This document shows positions 1 to 9,797 of a stretch of DNA of 64,000 nucleotides, piece by piece. This DNA comes from Symsagittifera roscoffensis (lineage: Eukaryota > Xenacoelomorpha > Acoela > Convolutidae), in assembly GCF_963678635.1 (NCBI RefSeq), contig NC_087068.1, positions 45,179,013-45,243,012 on the forward strand, given 5' to 3'. Position numbers and translations under genes: made by a program. Each line of letters opens with the position of its first letter. Positions within the stretch are counted from its first letter, which is position 1. The notes under the pieces were generated by a model, which worked only from the letters and a program-made list of their open reading frames with translations, ran no database searches and had not been told where the DNA came from.

Positions 1-390
1 AATTTGAAAAGATTCTCGGCGTGAATGAAATTCGATTTCATGAAATTTTCATGATGCTATCAAGACTATCACGCTGATCTACTTTTTTTAAATAAATAAA
101 GGCGCAAAGTGAAGTATGTGATGTGCACATATTCGCGTATAGATTGGACCAAGTTATTATCCTCCACCGCCCAAATCCACCCCCTTCCAAAGTAGTTGGG
201 GGATAGGGTGTAGCTTCTAAGTGTGAACTTTCAGCCTCAAGCATTAACATGCAGCGCTCAGCAAACTTAAAGGCTGGGTTGGTAGATGCTTACTTTGGCC
301 TATCTGGGATGATGTTAGTTTGATTATTCCGGCTCCAAACAAATTTTTCCAAAACTAAAGTCGATTTTAGATTTTGTTTTTTAAATACAG

Positions 391-898
391 ATACCGGACT
401 GTCGTAGATTCAATGGGCATGAAGCATCACAACAACATTGCACTTCTTAAACTATCCATGCCTGCCTCCAAATTGATAGCCGAACCTCTCCCGATCTGCC
501 GCGAAAATGTACCCTTGGGTGAAATACTTGGGTTTAGCGGCATGGGTTCCACATCGAAGAAGTTCGAGGCGCTACCGACTGCTCTGCGAGACACCTATTT
601 CTACGAATCCGTCTTCTTAAGTCCTACTACATCATCACTCGAAACATGTCCTGAAGAAAACATATGTTCTGATTCTTTGATGCTGGATTCCAGTATTTGC
701 AGTATGGACCAAGGTGGACCATTGTTTAAACTAAAATGTGAGTCAAAGACCGCGGAATGCTTGTATGGAGTTGCGAGTTATTTTGAGAGCTGGTTTGAGC
801 CTGATCAAACTGAGACCGAAACGTGCAACGGGGGAAGTGTGTTTACCAATGCAGTCAAACATTACAAATGGATCGCACATACAGTGTCTTATTCGTAG
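391..898 (+). CDS. C-terminal exon of a trypsin-fold serine protease homologue, probably inactive
   Basis: This is the last coding exon of an S1-family (chymotrypsin fold) protein; upstream exons lie outside the window. The exon opens after a good acceptor (tttttaaatacag, AG at 389-390) in phase 2 and ends at the TAG at 896-898. Family hallmarks are visible: an NNIALLKL block where active proteases have (N)DIALLKL, and CSMDQGGPLF where they have the GDSGGP box. So the Asp of the triad reads Asn and the catalytic Ser reads Gln. The His-bearing exon cannot be seen. The later Cys and GVASYF strand fit the C-terminal half of the fold. Known family biology: such serine protease homologues act as non-catalytic binding partners or cofactors. 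That role is inference here. The family call is fairly sure; inactivity follows from the two substitutions. Confidence 0.75.
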
Positions 899-1049
899 CC
901 AGACAACTCAAAACTGTAGAAAACTTTTGCCCTGAACTTTAATTTACCGCGTAGCTTTAAACTAATTTAAATAGCTTTAACACTAAACAAACTTCGCAAT
1001 TCAATCTAATTGACATTATTGAGGAACCTTTAGAATTTATTCTGATTAA

Positions 1050-1055
1050 AATAAA
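1050..1055 (+). terminator. Poly(A) signal AATAAA after the protease homologue
   Basis: An AATAAA hexamer lies about 150 nt past the stop codon in an AT-rich stretch. Position and orientation fit the 3' UTR of the preceding exon. Confidence 0.45.
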
Positions 1056-1816
1056 ATATAAAACGTCTATTTATACATTGAAAAGTTTTAAAAGGTCAAA
1101 AACAAAGAAAAGACCAGGTACGTGAGATGAAATTTGTTGACCTTTCCACGCCAGTGCAGCTCCTTCTTTGCTTAGCAGCTAACCAACAACAACAATTTGT
1201 TCACGAGGTTTTTCCTGCTAGTACATTAAAAATGGGATTTCCCAAAAACAATGCGAACTTATAGTTCAAACTTTCAAATACTGCTCTGAAATGAGCGATC
1301 GTCGCAGTTTTTGCTGAAATATTAAGTGCAGCTCAGCGGCTTAAAAAATTTTGGCAAAGCACCATAGAGAAAAATTTGAAAAAAATCGATATGAACTTTT
1401 AGGGGATGTTCAGCAAACCACCATGTCTGCAAAATGCCAGATTTTGAAGCCGAAATTAATTCAAAATAATTTAACGCAATGGCAAAACAAAGTTTTATAA
1501 AATACAAAAAAGTAAATTGTTGTCGGCTAGAAGGCAATCTATTTCATGTTTTTCGCTTGTCTTAATTTTCGGCTGATTGAAATGATAAATTGTTTTTGGT
1601 TATTGGTTTGTCGGCGTCTCAGCTTGCAAAAATTTTCGATAGCTTCAAAAAAGAAAAAAATTAGAACCGATTTTGTTTAAAAACTGATGGCGGCCTAAAT
1701 TAGCAGAAGTATTTAATTCGTGAAACTGTGCCTAATTCGATTTTTTAAGCTAATCACGTGTAGAAAGATTATTGATTCAACCATTTTGGACAAAAATGCA
1801 TTGTTCATAAAACGAA
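1056..1816. other. Intergenic, no gene seen
   Basis: AT-rich sequence with short A and T runs. I see no coding signature, RNA gene or repeat shared with the rest of the window. Confidence 0.5.
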
Positions 1817-2557
1817 ACAAGACTGCTCGTATCAGGGCGAAGCCTTGAATGTTCCGACTACCCTCTAAGGTTTATGGAGCAGTAATAACATTAGAAAAAA
1901 ATAAATGAAAGAAAAAAAATGAAAAATTTTTTTTCTTAAGTTTGAATTTTTTTTAAATCATCACCCCACACGCCACATAAAGCACAAAAGGATAGCTCTT
2001 TTTCCTTTCACCCGCCACCTCACATAAACGTCAGTTTTATGGTGTAACGAGGGGTTTTACAAGGTTAATTATGAAGACCAAAAATGTTTGTCATAGCCTA
2101 ATTAGTTCGCATGCCAATTTTTGTAACATTCGGATAAAGTGAACAAAACTTCACTAGTAAAATTTTGCAGGTGGGGAGAAAAAGAAAAAGAGCCAAAAGG
2201 ATAGATTTCGCACCTTGTAACAAATCAATTATGACAAAAAAGCTTCTTTCAACCAATTTGGATTGATTTATAAGACGGATTAGCTCTCCGCTTACGCGTT
2301 AATAGCGCGAAAATTATCGCGCGTTAATTGTCCCAAATTGACCAAAATGGCAATCTTTAAGCCCCCGTAACTTTACGAAAAATGATCACAGGTGAAATAT
2401 TATTTCAAATTTGAGCTTAGGGCAACAATATCTTTCGAATGATACATAAAAAAATTCCGTCAAAAACGGCTAGTTAAAAAGTCAAAATTTGTCTGAAGAA
2501 AAAAAACCCCACCCCGAGCACAAATATTCCGTTACTTTCGTATCGAAAGTCGGAACA
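1817..2557 (+). repeat. Dispersed repeat family A, copy 1
   Basis: One edge is acaagactgctcgtatcagg followed by the palindrome cagggcgaagccctg (degraded in this copy) and a ttccgact motif. The other edge is accccgagcacaaatattcc followed by the palindrome ctttcgtatcgaaag and cggaaca. The middle holds a conserved inverted motif (ttaatagcgcgaa ... tcgcgcgttaa). No protein is encoded. It abuts copy 2 head-to-tail. The family is called from eight alignable copies in this window. Confidence 0.8.
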
Positions 2558-3108
2558 ACAAGATTGCTCATATCAGGGCGAAGCCCTGATTGTTCCGACT
2601 GCCGTTTAAGGTTTATGGAGCAGTAATAACATTTAAAAAAATTCAATGAAATAAAACAAAAGAATTTTTTTTTTCTTAAATGTGAAATTTTTTATGAAAC
2701 TCATCCACCCACACGCCATATAAAGTACAAAAGGATAAATTTTGCTCCTTGTAACAAACCAATTATGGCAAATAAGCTTCCTTTAATCAATTTGGAACGA
2801 TTTCTAAGACGGATTAACTCTCCGCTTACGCGTTAATAGCGCGAAATATATCGCGCGTTAATTGTCCCAAATTGGCTATCTTTAAGCCCCCGTAATTTTA
2901 CGAAAAATGATCACAGGTGAAATATTATTTCAAATTTGAGCTCAAGGCAACAATATTTTTTGAATGATAGCAAAAAAATTCCGTCAAAAATGGCTAGTTA
3001 AAAAGTCGAAAGTTGTCTGAAGAAAAAAAACCCACCCCGTGCACAAATATTCGGTTACTTTCGTATCGAAAGTCGGAACAATTACTTTCGTATCGATATT
3101 CGGAACAA
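2558..3108 (+). repeat. Dispersed repeat family A, copy 2 (tandem with copy 1)
   Basis: Same landmarks as copy 1. It begins at acaagattgctcatatcagg directly after the end of copy 1, with no spacer, and finishes with a duplicated terminal motif (cgtatcgaaagtcggaaca, then a variant cgtatcgatattcggaaca). Head-to-tail contact suggests insertion of one copy at the end of another, or recombination. Confidence 0.75.
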
Positions 3109-3927
3109 AAATTTATACTAGATGCAAATCTTGAAACAATGAAATAGAGTTCGAATTTGAAGTTTGCAAAAGTTTCAACTCTGAAGAGGAGAACACAAAA
3201 AGGAGTCGGTTGCTGCCCAACTAACACAAAGTGAATATTTTACTCACCACAAAAACCATTGCAAAAAAATCCGTTCAATTACAAAAGTGTATTGGACAAA
3301 AAAAAAGAAGTTTTTAAATTTTTTTAAAAACATTACCTCTCTTTATTATTTTTTTTCAAAGAAAAAAAACTATCAATTTTAACTTACATATTACACTCTT
3401 CTTAGCATTTTTTTTTATTTCCGAGTTTCACATGAATTGAAATTGCGTCGTTAAAATAGCAATTTCACCAAAAAATATATCTGAATTGTGAAAAAATCAG
3501 ACTAGTCTTCTCCAAACTGAGCAACTTGTTTGAAATAAATTATGACTAAAACGTCTTTTGTATGATACTCATTTCAATAACTAAACTTTTTTGATGTATT
3601 CTAAATGGACTGAAAAGGAAAACACCCAACGCCGTAATTCTGCCAAACTCTTTATTAATGAGTGGTCAAAACAATACTTATTTATTCATTTTACTTCGAA
3701 TAAATTTCTCGAAGCAACTTACAATTGTTTTCAGGAAGTTTTTATAAGAGATGCATTTTTGTGATTGTTGCCAAAAAATGCTCTTAAACTTTGAATATAT
3801 CAAGTACTCATAAAGTTCAGAAAAACTCATGTTTTTGGCTTTTAAAACTGACAAGATTATGCGTGCACCATCATCCTTCAGGATCTTTCGATTTAATTGT
3901 TCTAATCATAAGCGAGGTTGAATATTT
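3109..3927. other. Spacer between oppositely oriented repeat copies
   Basis: AT-rich DNA between copies 1-2 (one orientation) and copies 3-4 (the other). No gene or RNA recognised. Confidence 0.5.
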
Positions 3928-4457
3928 TTGTTCCGACTTTCGATACGAAAGTAACGGAATATTTGTGCTCGGGGTGGGGTTTTTTTCTTCAGACAATTTT
4001 CGACTTTTTAACTAGCCATTTTTGACGGAGTTTTCTTTAGATCATTCGAAAACTATTGTTGTCCTCAGCTTAAATTTGAAAAGATATTTTACCTGTGATC
4101 ATTTTTCGTAAAGTTATGAGAGTTTAAAGATTGCCATTTTGGCCAATTTGGGACAATTAACGCGCGACATATTTCGCGCTATTAACGCGTAAGCGAGATT
4201 TAATCCGTCTTAGAAATCGTTCCAAATTTGTTCAAGGAAGCTGATTTGCCATAATTGATTTGTTAATAGAAGCAAAATCTATCATTTTGTACTTAATATG
4301 GCATGTGGGGGATGTTTTCACAAAAAATCTCAAATTTTTTAGAAAAAAAATTTATTTTACTTTAATATATTTAAGTTTTCCATTTTATTACTGCTCCATA
4401 GACCTTAAAAGACAGTCGGAACATTCAGGGCTTCGCCCTGATACGAGCAGTCTTGTT
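3928..4457 (-). repeat. Dispersed repeat family A, copy 3
   Basis: Reverse orientation. It starts ttgttccgactttcgatacg, passes the ttcttcagacaa and cgcgttaa motifs, and ends in the palindrome cagggcttcgccctg and atacgagcagtcttgtt. No coding content. Confidence 0.8.
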
Positions 4458-4766
4458 ATTTATATTAACGGATATTCAATGTTTGGAAAGCCTCCAATTG
4501 GGCTTGTTTTGGTTACAAATAATTTCGGTAAACTAATTAGCATCTTCAATTGTGTTCTTTTGACTTCATGAAAACTTATTCTTGAGCAAGCCTCTAAATC
4601 TAGGTCTATTTGAGTCATCTCATTTTTTTTTAATTCGTCAAGATTTTACAGATGATTTCGATGCAATGAGAGAGTTTTTTTTCTGACTTTAAAAAGAGGA
4701 AGGAACGACTGCCGTTGTGTTTGTGGTGTTCGTGCTCGGTGCGTTGTTGTTTTTCTCGATTATTTT

Positions 4767-5300
4767 TGTTCCGACTTTCGATACGAAACTAACGGAATAT
4801 TTGTGCTCGGGGTGGGTTTTTTTTTCTTCAGACAAATTTCGACTTTTTAACTAGCCATTTTTGACGGGATTTTTTTTATATCATTCGAGAGGTATTATTG
4901 TCCTGAGCTTAAATTTGAAAAGATATTTTACCTGGGATTATTTTTTGTAAAGTTATGGGGGTTTAGAGATTGTCATTTTGGACAATTTGGGACAATTAAC
5001 GCGCGATATATTTCGCGCTGTTAACGCGTGAGCGGATATTTATTCCGTCATAGAAATCGTTCCAAATTGGTTGGAAGAAGCTTATTTGTCAAAATTGATT
5101 TGTTAAAAGGAGCAAAACCCATACTTTTGTAGTCTACAAGGCGTGTGGGGGGATGATTTTCACAACAATTATCAAATTTTGAAGAAAAAGAAAATTTTCA
5201 TTATATTTTATTACATTTAACTTTTTTGTTACTTCTGCTCCATAAACCTTAAAAGGCAGTCGGAACATTCAGGGCTTCACCCTAATACGAGCAGTCTTGT
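4767..5300 (-). repeat. Dispersed repeat family A, copy 4
   Basis: Same orientation and landmarks as copy 3, about 310 bp further on, also beginning after the flank tatttttgttccgac. Sequence differences from copy 3 are scattered, so the two are separate insertions or an old duplication. Confidence 0.8.
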
Positions 5301-5934
5301 ATAAATTTTAAAATGTCTGAACGTTGAAATGAAAAAGCGAAAGATATGCATCTATCAATTTTTATTACTAAGAGAGTTTAAAATAGCCTATTTTGGAAGT
5401 TAGGGCGCGATTTTTGTTTTGTCCTTAGAAGCGTAACGAGTGAGATGAATCATTAATCATTCCATATTGAAATGAGGCAAACATATTGCTCATTTAAATA
5501 CATCATCAGGCTCAAACTAGATCGTACTGTCTTTCACATGATGTTTAAAGACATAAAATGAAATAAATGAAGGAAAAGCTTGCATTTGAAATCATTCTTC
5601 ATTTTTTCAGCCAATAGAGCAATCGAAAGGTTCCATCCTGATTTCAGAGATTCAAAATTTTTTATTCTGGTTTGAGTTTAAAAAAACGGAATAATAACTT
5701 AAGGACGCTAAATGGTCATTGAATGAATTTTGTTTTGAACAGCCATTCAGTGAGAAATATCCTTTGAAATTGCACATAGTCAAAAAACTGAAGCTATAAT
5801 TCTGGTTATTTTGGTCATTATTGGTTGTTTTTATGTTGTTACATGGTTTCTCAGACTCGATTTTTAAATCAATGTCAAAATAGCTCAGCATTTTTAAAAT
5901 CTTGTTCTGATTAATTTCCAAGAAAATGATGAAT
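5301..5934. other. Intergenic, no gene seen
   Basis: AT-rich sequence between family A copies 4 and 5. An 89-codon reading frame here is rich in Asn, Lys and Ser with no domain, and I do not accept it as a gene. Confidence 0.45.
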
Positions 5935-6398
5935 TATTTGTACTCGGGGAGGTAAATTTCAACAGAAAAACTTCGACTTTTAAGCTAGCTATTTTGACTG
6001 AATTTGAAAGTATCATGCAAAGGTTATTGCTTTGAGCTGAAATTGAAACGATGATTCACCTGCGATCATATTTTGTAAAGCTTTGAAGGTTTAAATTTTG
6101 CCAATTTGGGACAAATAAATCGCAATTTGATTAGTGGTAATAAGCGGAGGTTTAATCCGTCTTAGAAATCGTTCCGAATTGAATTGAGGCATGCTGTTAA
6201 GTGTAATGAAATGCAAAATATATCACTTTGTACTTTTCATAGAGTTTGATGTGATGATTTTGAAACAAAATCTCAAAAGATTTTTTTTAAAAATTCATTT
6301 TTTTGAAAAGTTTTCCATTTTTTAAGTAAACACTACTCTATCAAACTTCAAAACAACCGGAACACTCGAGGTTCTTCCCTAATATGAGCAATTTTGTT
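5935..6398 (-). repeat. Dispersed repeat family A, copy 5 (strongly diverged)
   Basis: Landmarks survive in order (tactcggggaggt, ctttaagctagct, gggacaa, taatccgtcttagaaatcgttcc, then ctaatatgagcaattttgtt) but the central cgcg palindrome and terminal hairpins are decayed. It is the oldest-looking copy in the window. Confidence 0.6.
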
Positions 6399-6544
6399 TG
6401 ATCTGGATTCGTTGTTCAAACGTATTCCAAGTTTTACTCAGACCTGCTTTATGTTTATTTCCATTTACTTAATTGTTTTTAATGACAATTTAATATAAAA
6501 AAGAATCAAATTTGTTCAATGAGTCGGTTCATTAGCTTGTCTAA

Positions 6545-7235
6545 AAGTCAATGTTTGACCTGACTGATAAAATGGAAAAAAAAATTTCTCCTTAAATTAT
6601 AGTTTTTATGTTTGAATACAGTTGAATTTTAGTTTTTTTTCAATAGAAAACTATGTCAGAACATAAAACAAAATAATGTGCAGAATAATTCCGACAAGTA
6701 AGAAAACTGCTGATTTAGCAAAACCTATATTTTTCCAATAATATACCAATTACAAGGAGCAATGGATGCTGTTAAAATGTTTGACCTGACTGATAAAATG
6801 AAAAAAAATTTTCTCCTAAAAATTATAATTTTTATGTTCCAAAACAGTTGAATTTTAGTTTTTTTTTCAATACTTAACTATGTCAGAACATAAAACAAAA
6901 TAATGTGCAGAATAATTCCGACAAGTAAAAAAACTGCTGATTTAGCAAAACCTATATTTTTCCAATAATATACCAATTACAAGGAGCAATGGATGCTGTT
7001 AAAATGTTTGACCTGACTGATAAAATGAAAAAAAATTTTCTCCTAAAAATTATAATTTTTATGTTCCAAAACAGTTGAATTTTAGTTTTTTTTCAATACT
7101 TAACTATGTCAGAACATAAAACAAAATAATGTGCAGAATAATTCCGACAAGTAAAAAAACTGCTGATTTAGCAAAACCTATATTTTTCCACTAATAAACC
7201 AATTACAATGAGCAATGGATGCTTTTAAAACTTAG
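6545..7235. repeat. Tandem repeat, period about 227 bp, three units
   Basis: The phrase tttgacctgactgataaaat occurs at 6553, 6780 and 7007. The intervening text is nearly identical, including agaacataaaacaaaataatg and ccgacaagtaaraaaactgc. Units 2 and 3 are closest; unit 1 and the end of unit 3 differ at several positions. No coding content. Confidence 0.9.
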
Positions 7236-7311
7236 AAACAACCATAAAAATTTACAGTTACGGGTACAGAAACATTGAAATTTTAGTTTTCAATTGATGA
7301 CTGGGATGAAT

Positions 7312-7702
7312 TTTTGTTTCGACTTTCGCAGAAAGCGCGAAATATCTATGCTTGGTGTGGTATGTTTATTCAGTCAGTTTTCCGCTTGTTAACTGAGCGT
7401 TTTTGGCGGAATTATTTTATAGCATCAGAGAGATATCGTTATCCTAAGCTCAAATCAAAAAAGATATTTCATCTGTGATCTTTTTATGCTACGTTACGGG
7501 CGTTTGAAAATAGCTATTATGGCTACTTGGGATAATTAAAACGTACTAAAAACTCGCGTAGTAGGCGGAAAAATGAAAAAAAAAAATCTTCTTTTACTTT
7601 CAATTAATTTATCAATTATTCAATCAAAGAACAACTTTTCAGTTGTCCTGAAGTGCAGCCGGAATATTCAGTGTTCTGCCCTGATATACAAGCAGTCTTG
7701 TT
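7312..7702 (-). repeat. Dispersed repeat family A, copy 6 (internally deleted)
   Basis: Begins ttgtttcgactttcgc and ends gatatacaagcagtcttgtt. The middle is shorter than in copies 3-4 and the central inverted motif is partly lost. Confidence 0.65.
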
Positions 7703-8337
7703 CAATTTTTGGAACTTTTTCCCAGTAACATTTTGCTGCTCCCTAAAGAAACATTGAAGGGTGCTGATAGAATGAAAAGTTTCTGACCGGACCCAAAAAA
7801 CGTTTAAAGGCTTATTTTGTAATTTGATCGAAGAGGTATTTGAGTACGGAAGAACCCTCATAAGGAGCACAAGGAGGCTAAATTTTTAGAATTAAAGAGG
7901 TTTGTTGGAAAGCTAAGGATCTTTCCGAGCTGCTTTTTTTTTATCCTTCTTATGTTGAAGAAAACATATTTAAGCGCCAAGCCTTAAACACCTTTCCAAT
8001 GAATCGTTTTTAACCAAAAATTGTTCAATCTTTATTCTGCTTTTTTTTAAATAGTCTTGGTGCTGCATAACCTTGTGCAACGAGAACATCTCTCCGACGC
8101 ATTTGCTTTAAATAACAAAACAGCGCCCTAAAACAAAAATTCTGTTTTGATCCGGCAAGACATTTTAGATAGTTTCCTCCATTATATGACAAATATGCAC
8201 CCATGCATCTCAAATTGCTACAGAGAAAACGTCAAAAACGTGGAGAAAATTTTCGTTCATTTCATCTGTTGAAAGATAAAAACTGCAACTTCTTCGTCTC
8301 AAGATTGTATTTAGGCAAAATCATAAGTTGGCAAAAT
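7703..8337. other. Intergenic, no gene seen
   Basis: AT-rich, no recognisable gene, RNA or shared repeat. Short reading frames here have no coding character. Confidence 0.45.
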
Positions 8338-8540
8338 CAGGGGCGGATTTGAGGGGGGACGGGTGTGGGGGGGGGGGGTATATTTGACAGCCATGCTATA
8401 ATAAGCTAATTGAAAAACATTTTTTGTAGAAAAGCTACTAGAAAAACGAAATTCATCAAAAAAAATTATCAGAAAAAAAATCAAAAAAAATTTTTTCAAG
8501 TTTTTTGCAGTTTTTTTTTTAATTTTGAATTTTTTGATTC
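8338..8540 (+). repeat. Truncated end of the hAT-like MITE family
   Basis: Starts caggggcggatttgagg, the same terminal inverted repeat as the intact element at 8845, followed by a long G run. No partner end (aaatccgcccctg) is found at a suitable distance, so this is a solo or truncated terminus. The right boundary is approximate. Confidence 0.4.
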
Positions 8541-8844
8541 CAGTAGGCGCTAAAATACTCGAAGTAAACTAAGATTATCCAAGTAAAACTAAGTTTTTAT
8601 ATTTTAAATTGAGCTATTGTAAGCTTTTAAGCAATTAAAATAAGAGTGCTCGCTCGCATTAATCGCTCGAAATAAGGCAAAAAAATATAAATTTTCTCGA
8701 CACTGGGAAAACTTTTTGAAATTTTTAAAAATGGCTTAATATTGCGAGGAAACCAAAAAGAAAAAAACTAAAACAGACCCGAATACAAAGTTAATCCCAT
8801 TTTCAGTGGTCGGAACAAAAAGAAAAACCAAACACACCCGAATA

Positions 8845-9202
8845 CAGGGGCGGATCTAGGATTTTCTCGAGGAGACCTAAAGCACTTTTCTCCGACCGAG
8901 TTCTCCTAAAGCACTGTAAAGTTTTTTAAAAAACAGGTCAAAAAAGCCGTTTTTTTAAGCAATTTTTGGAAAATTTTGACAAAAAAATGGCGTTTTTTTG
9001 GCGCGCGCTCCCCCTCTAAGTTAGTATATATTGGCGTCGAAGGCGCTTTTAGAAAAATTTTAGGTTCGGTCGGCCAAAATTGGATTTCTTAAAAAGTACC
9101 AAAGGGGGGACCCTTTGGGTCAGCAGCGGGTCGAATCCCTGAGGGAATAAAATGTCAGCCCCCGCCCCCCCCCCCCCCCCCCCCACCTTAAATCCGCCCC
9201 TG
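8845..9202. mobile_element. hAT-like MITE with an 8-bp target duplication
   Basis: The element runs from caggggcggatctagg to ttaaatccgcccctg, an inverted pair. It is flanked on both sides by cccgaata (8837-8844 and 9203-9210). Eight-bp duplications are the hallmark of hAT transposition. It is about 358 bp, codes for nothing complete and holds a long C run near 9163-9184. A related copy lies at 38102-38531, a decayed one near 36779 and a truncated end at 8338. It is a non-autonomous passenger; the mobilising transposase is not in this window. Confidence 0.75.
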
Positions 9203-9210
9203 CCCGAATA

Positions 9211-9797
9211 CAAAGTTTTTTTTTCCACTCTCATTGGTCGGAACAATGAGCAAAATACCGGTTTCTTCTTGGCTATTAGATAAAATTATTTTGGGCCAGT
9301 AACCAAAAATAGTATTCCTTTAAATCGGATCGGGAATCGCTTTCTTCATCTGGACAATTTTGAAACTCACTGAGCTAAAAAAATCTCTGAATTCTTTTGC
9401 TGGAATCAACCTCTTAGCCATTTCAGGCCAAAGTTTTGAATCGACGTTGCGCGATTTTACTTTGATCCTTATTTGAAAAAAAATGAAAACAATTTATTGA
9501 GTTCTCGATATCTTAAGTTAATAATCTCCTCTTATCAAATTTTAAACAAAACAGACATGTTTTTGTTAAAATTAATCACAAGATCTATAATTTATCTTTT
9601 CAGTACTGCAAGTCGTTAAATTTACACTGTTAAAGCTGAAACCGACTAAAGTTGATATCTTTTACGGAGTTAGCGGTTGATTTTTGATATATCTATCAAT
9701 TATAAAAAAAGTTTCCATGTCAATTTCGTACTGTCATTTGATTATTTTTACGTCAATTCTTCAGCTATAATGACATCATATAAGTATAACAACTATA
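9211..9797 (-). other. 3' UTR and downstream region of the DCST-like gene
   Basis: Follows the stop codon of the DC-STAMP-domain gene on the minus strand. It contains one AATAAA about 300 nt downstream (9493-9498). No other gene recognised. Confidence 0.45.
9493..9498 (-). terminator. Candidate poly(A) signal of the DCST-like gene
   Basis: Plus-strand tttatt reads AATAAA on the minus strand, about 300 nt beyond the stop at 9798. It is the first canonical hexamer I find downstream. Confidence 0.4.

Noticed and set aside
1817..5300. Family A as a confirmed Helitron
   Set aside because: Ends have hairpins but no canonical CTRR terminus, and no Rep-helicase is present; left unclassified.
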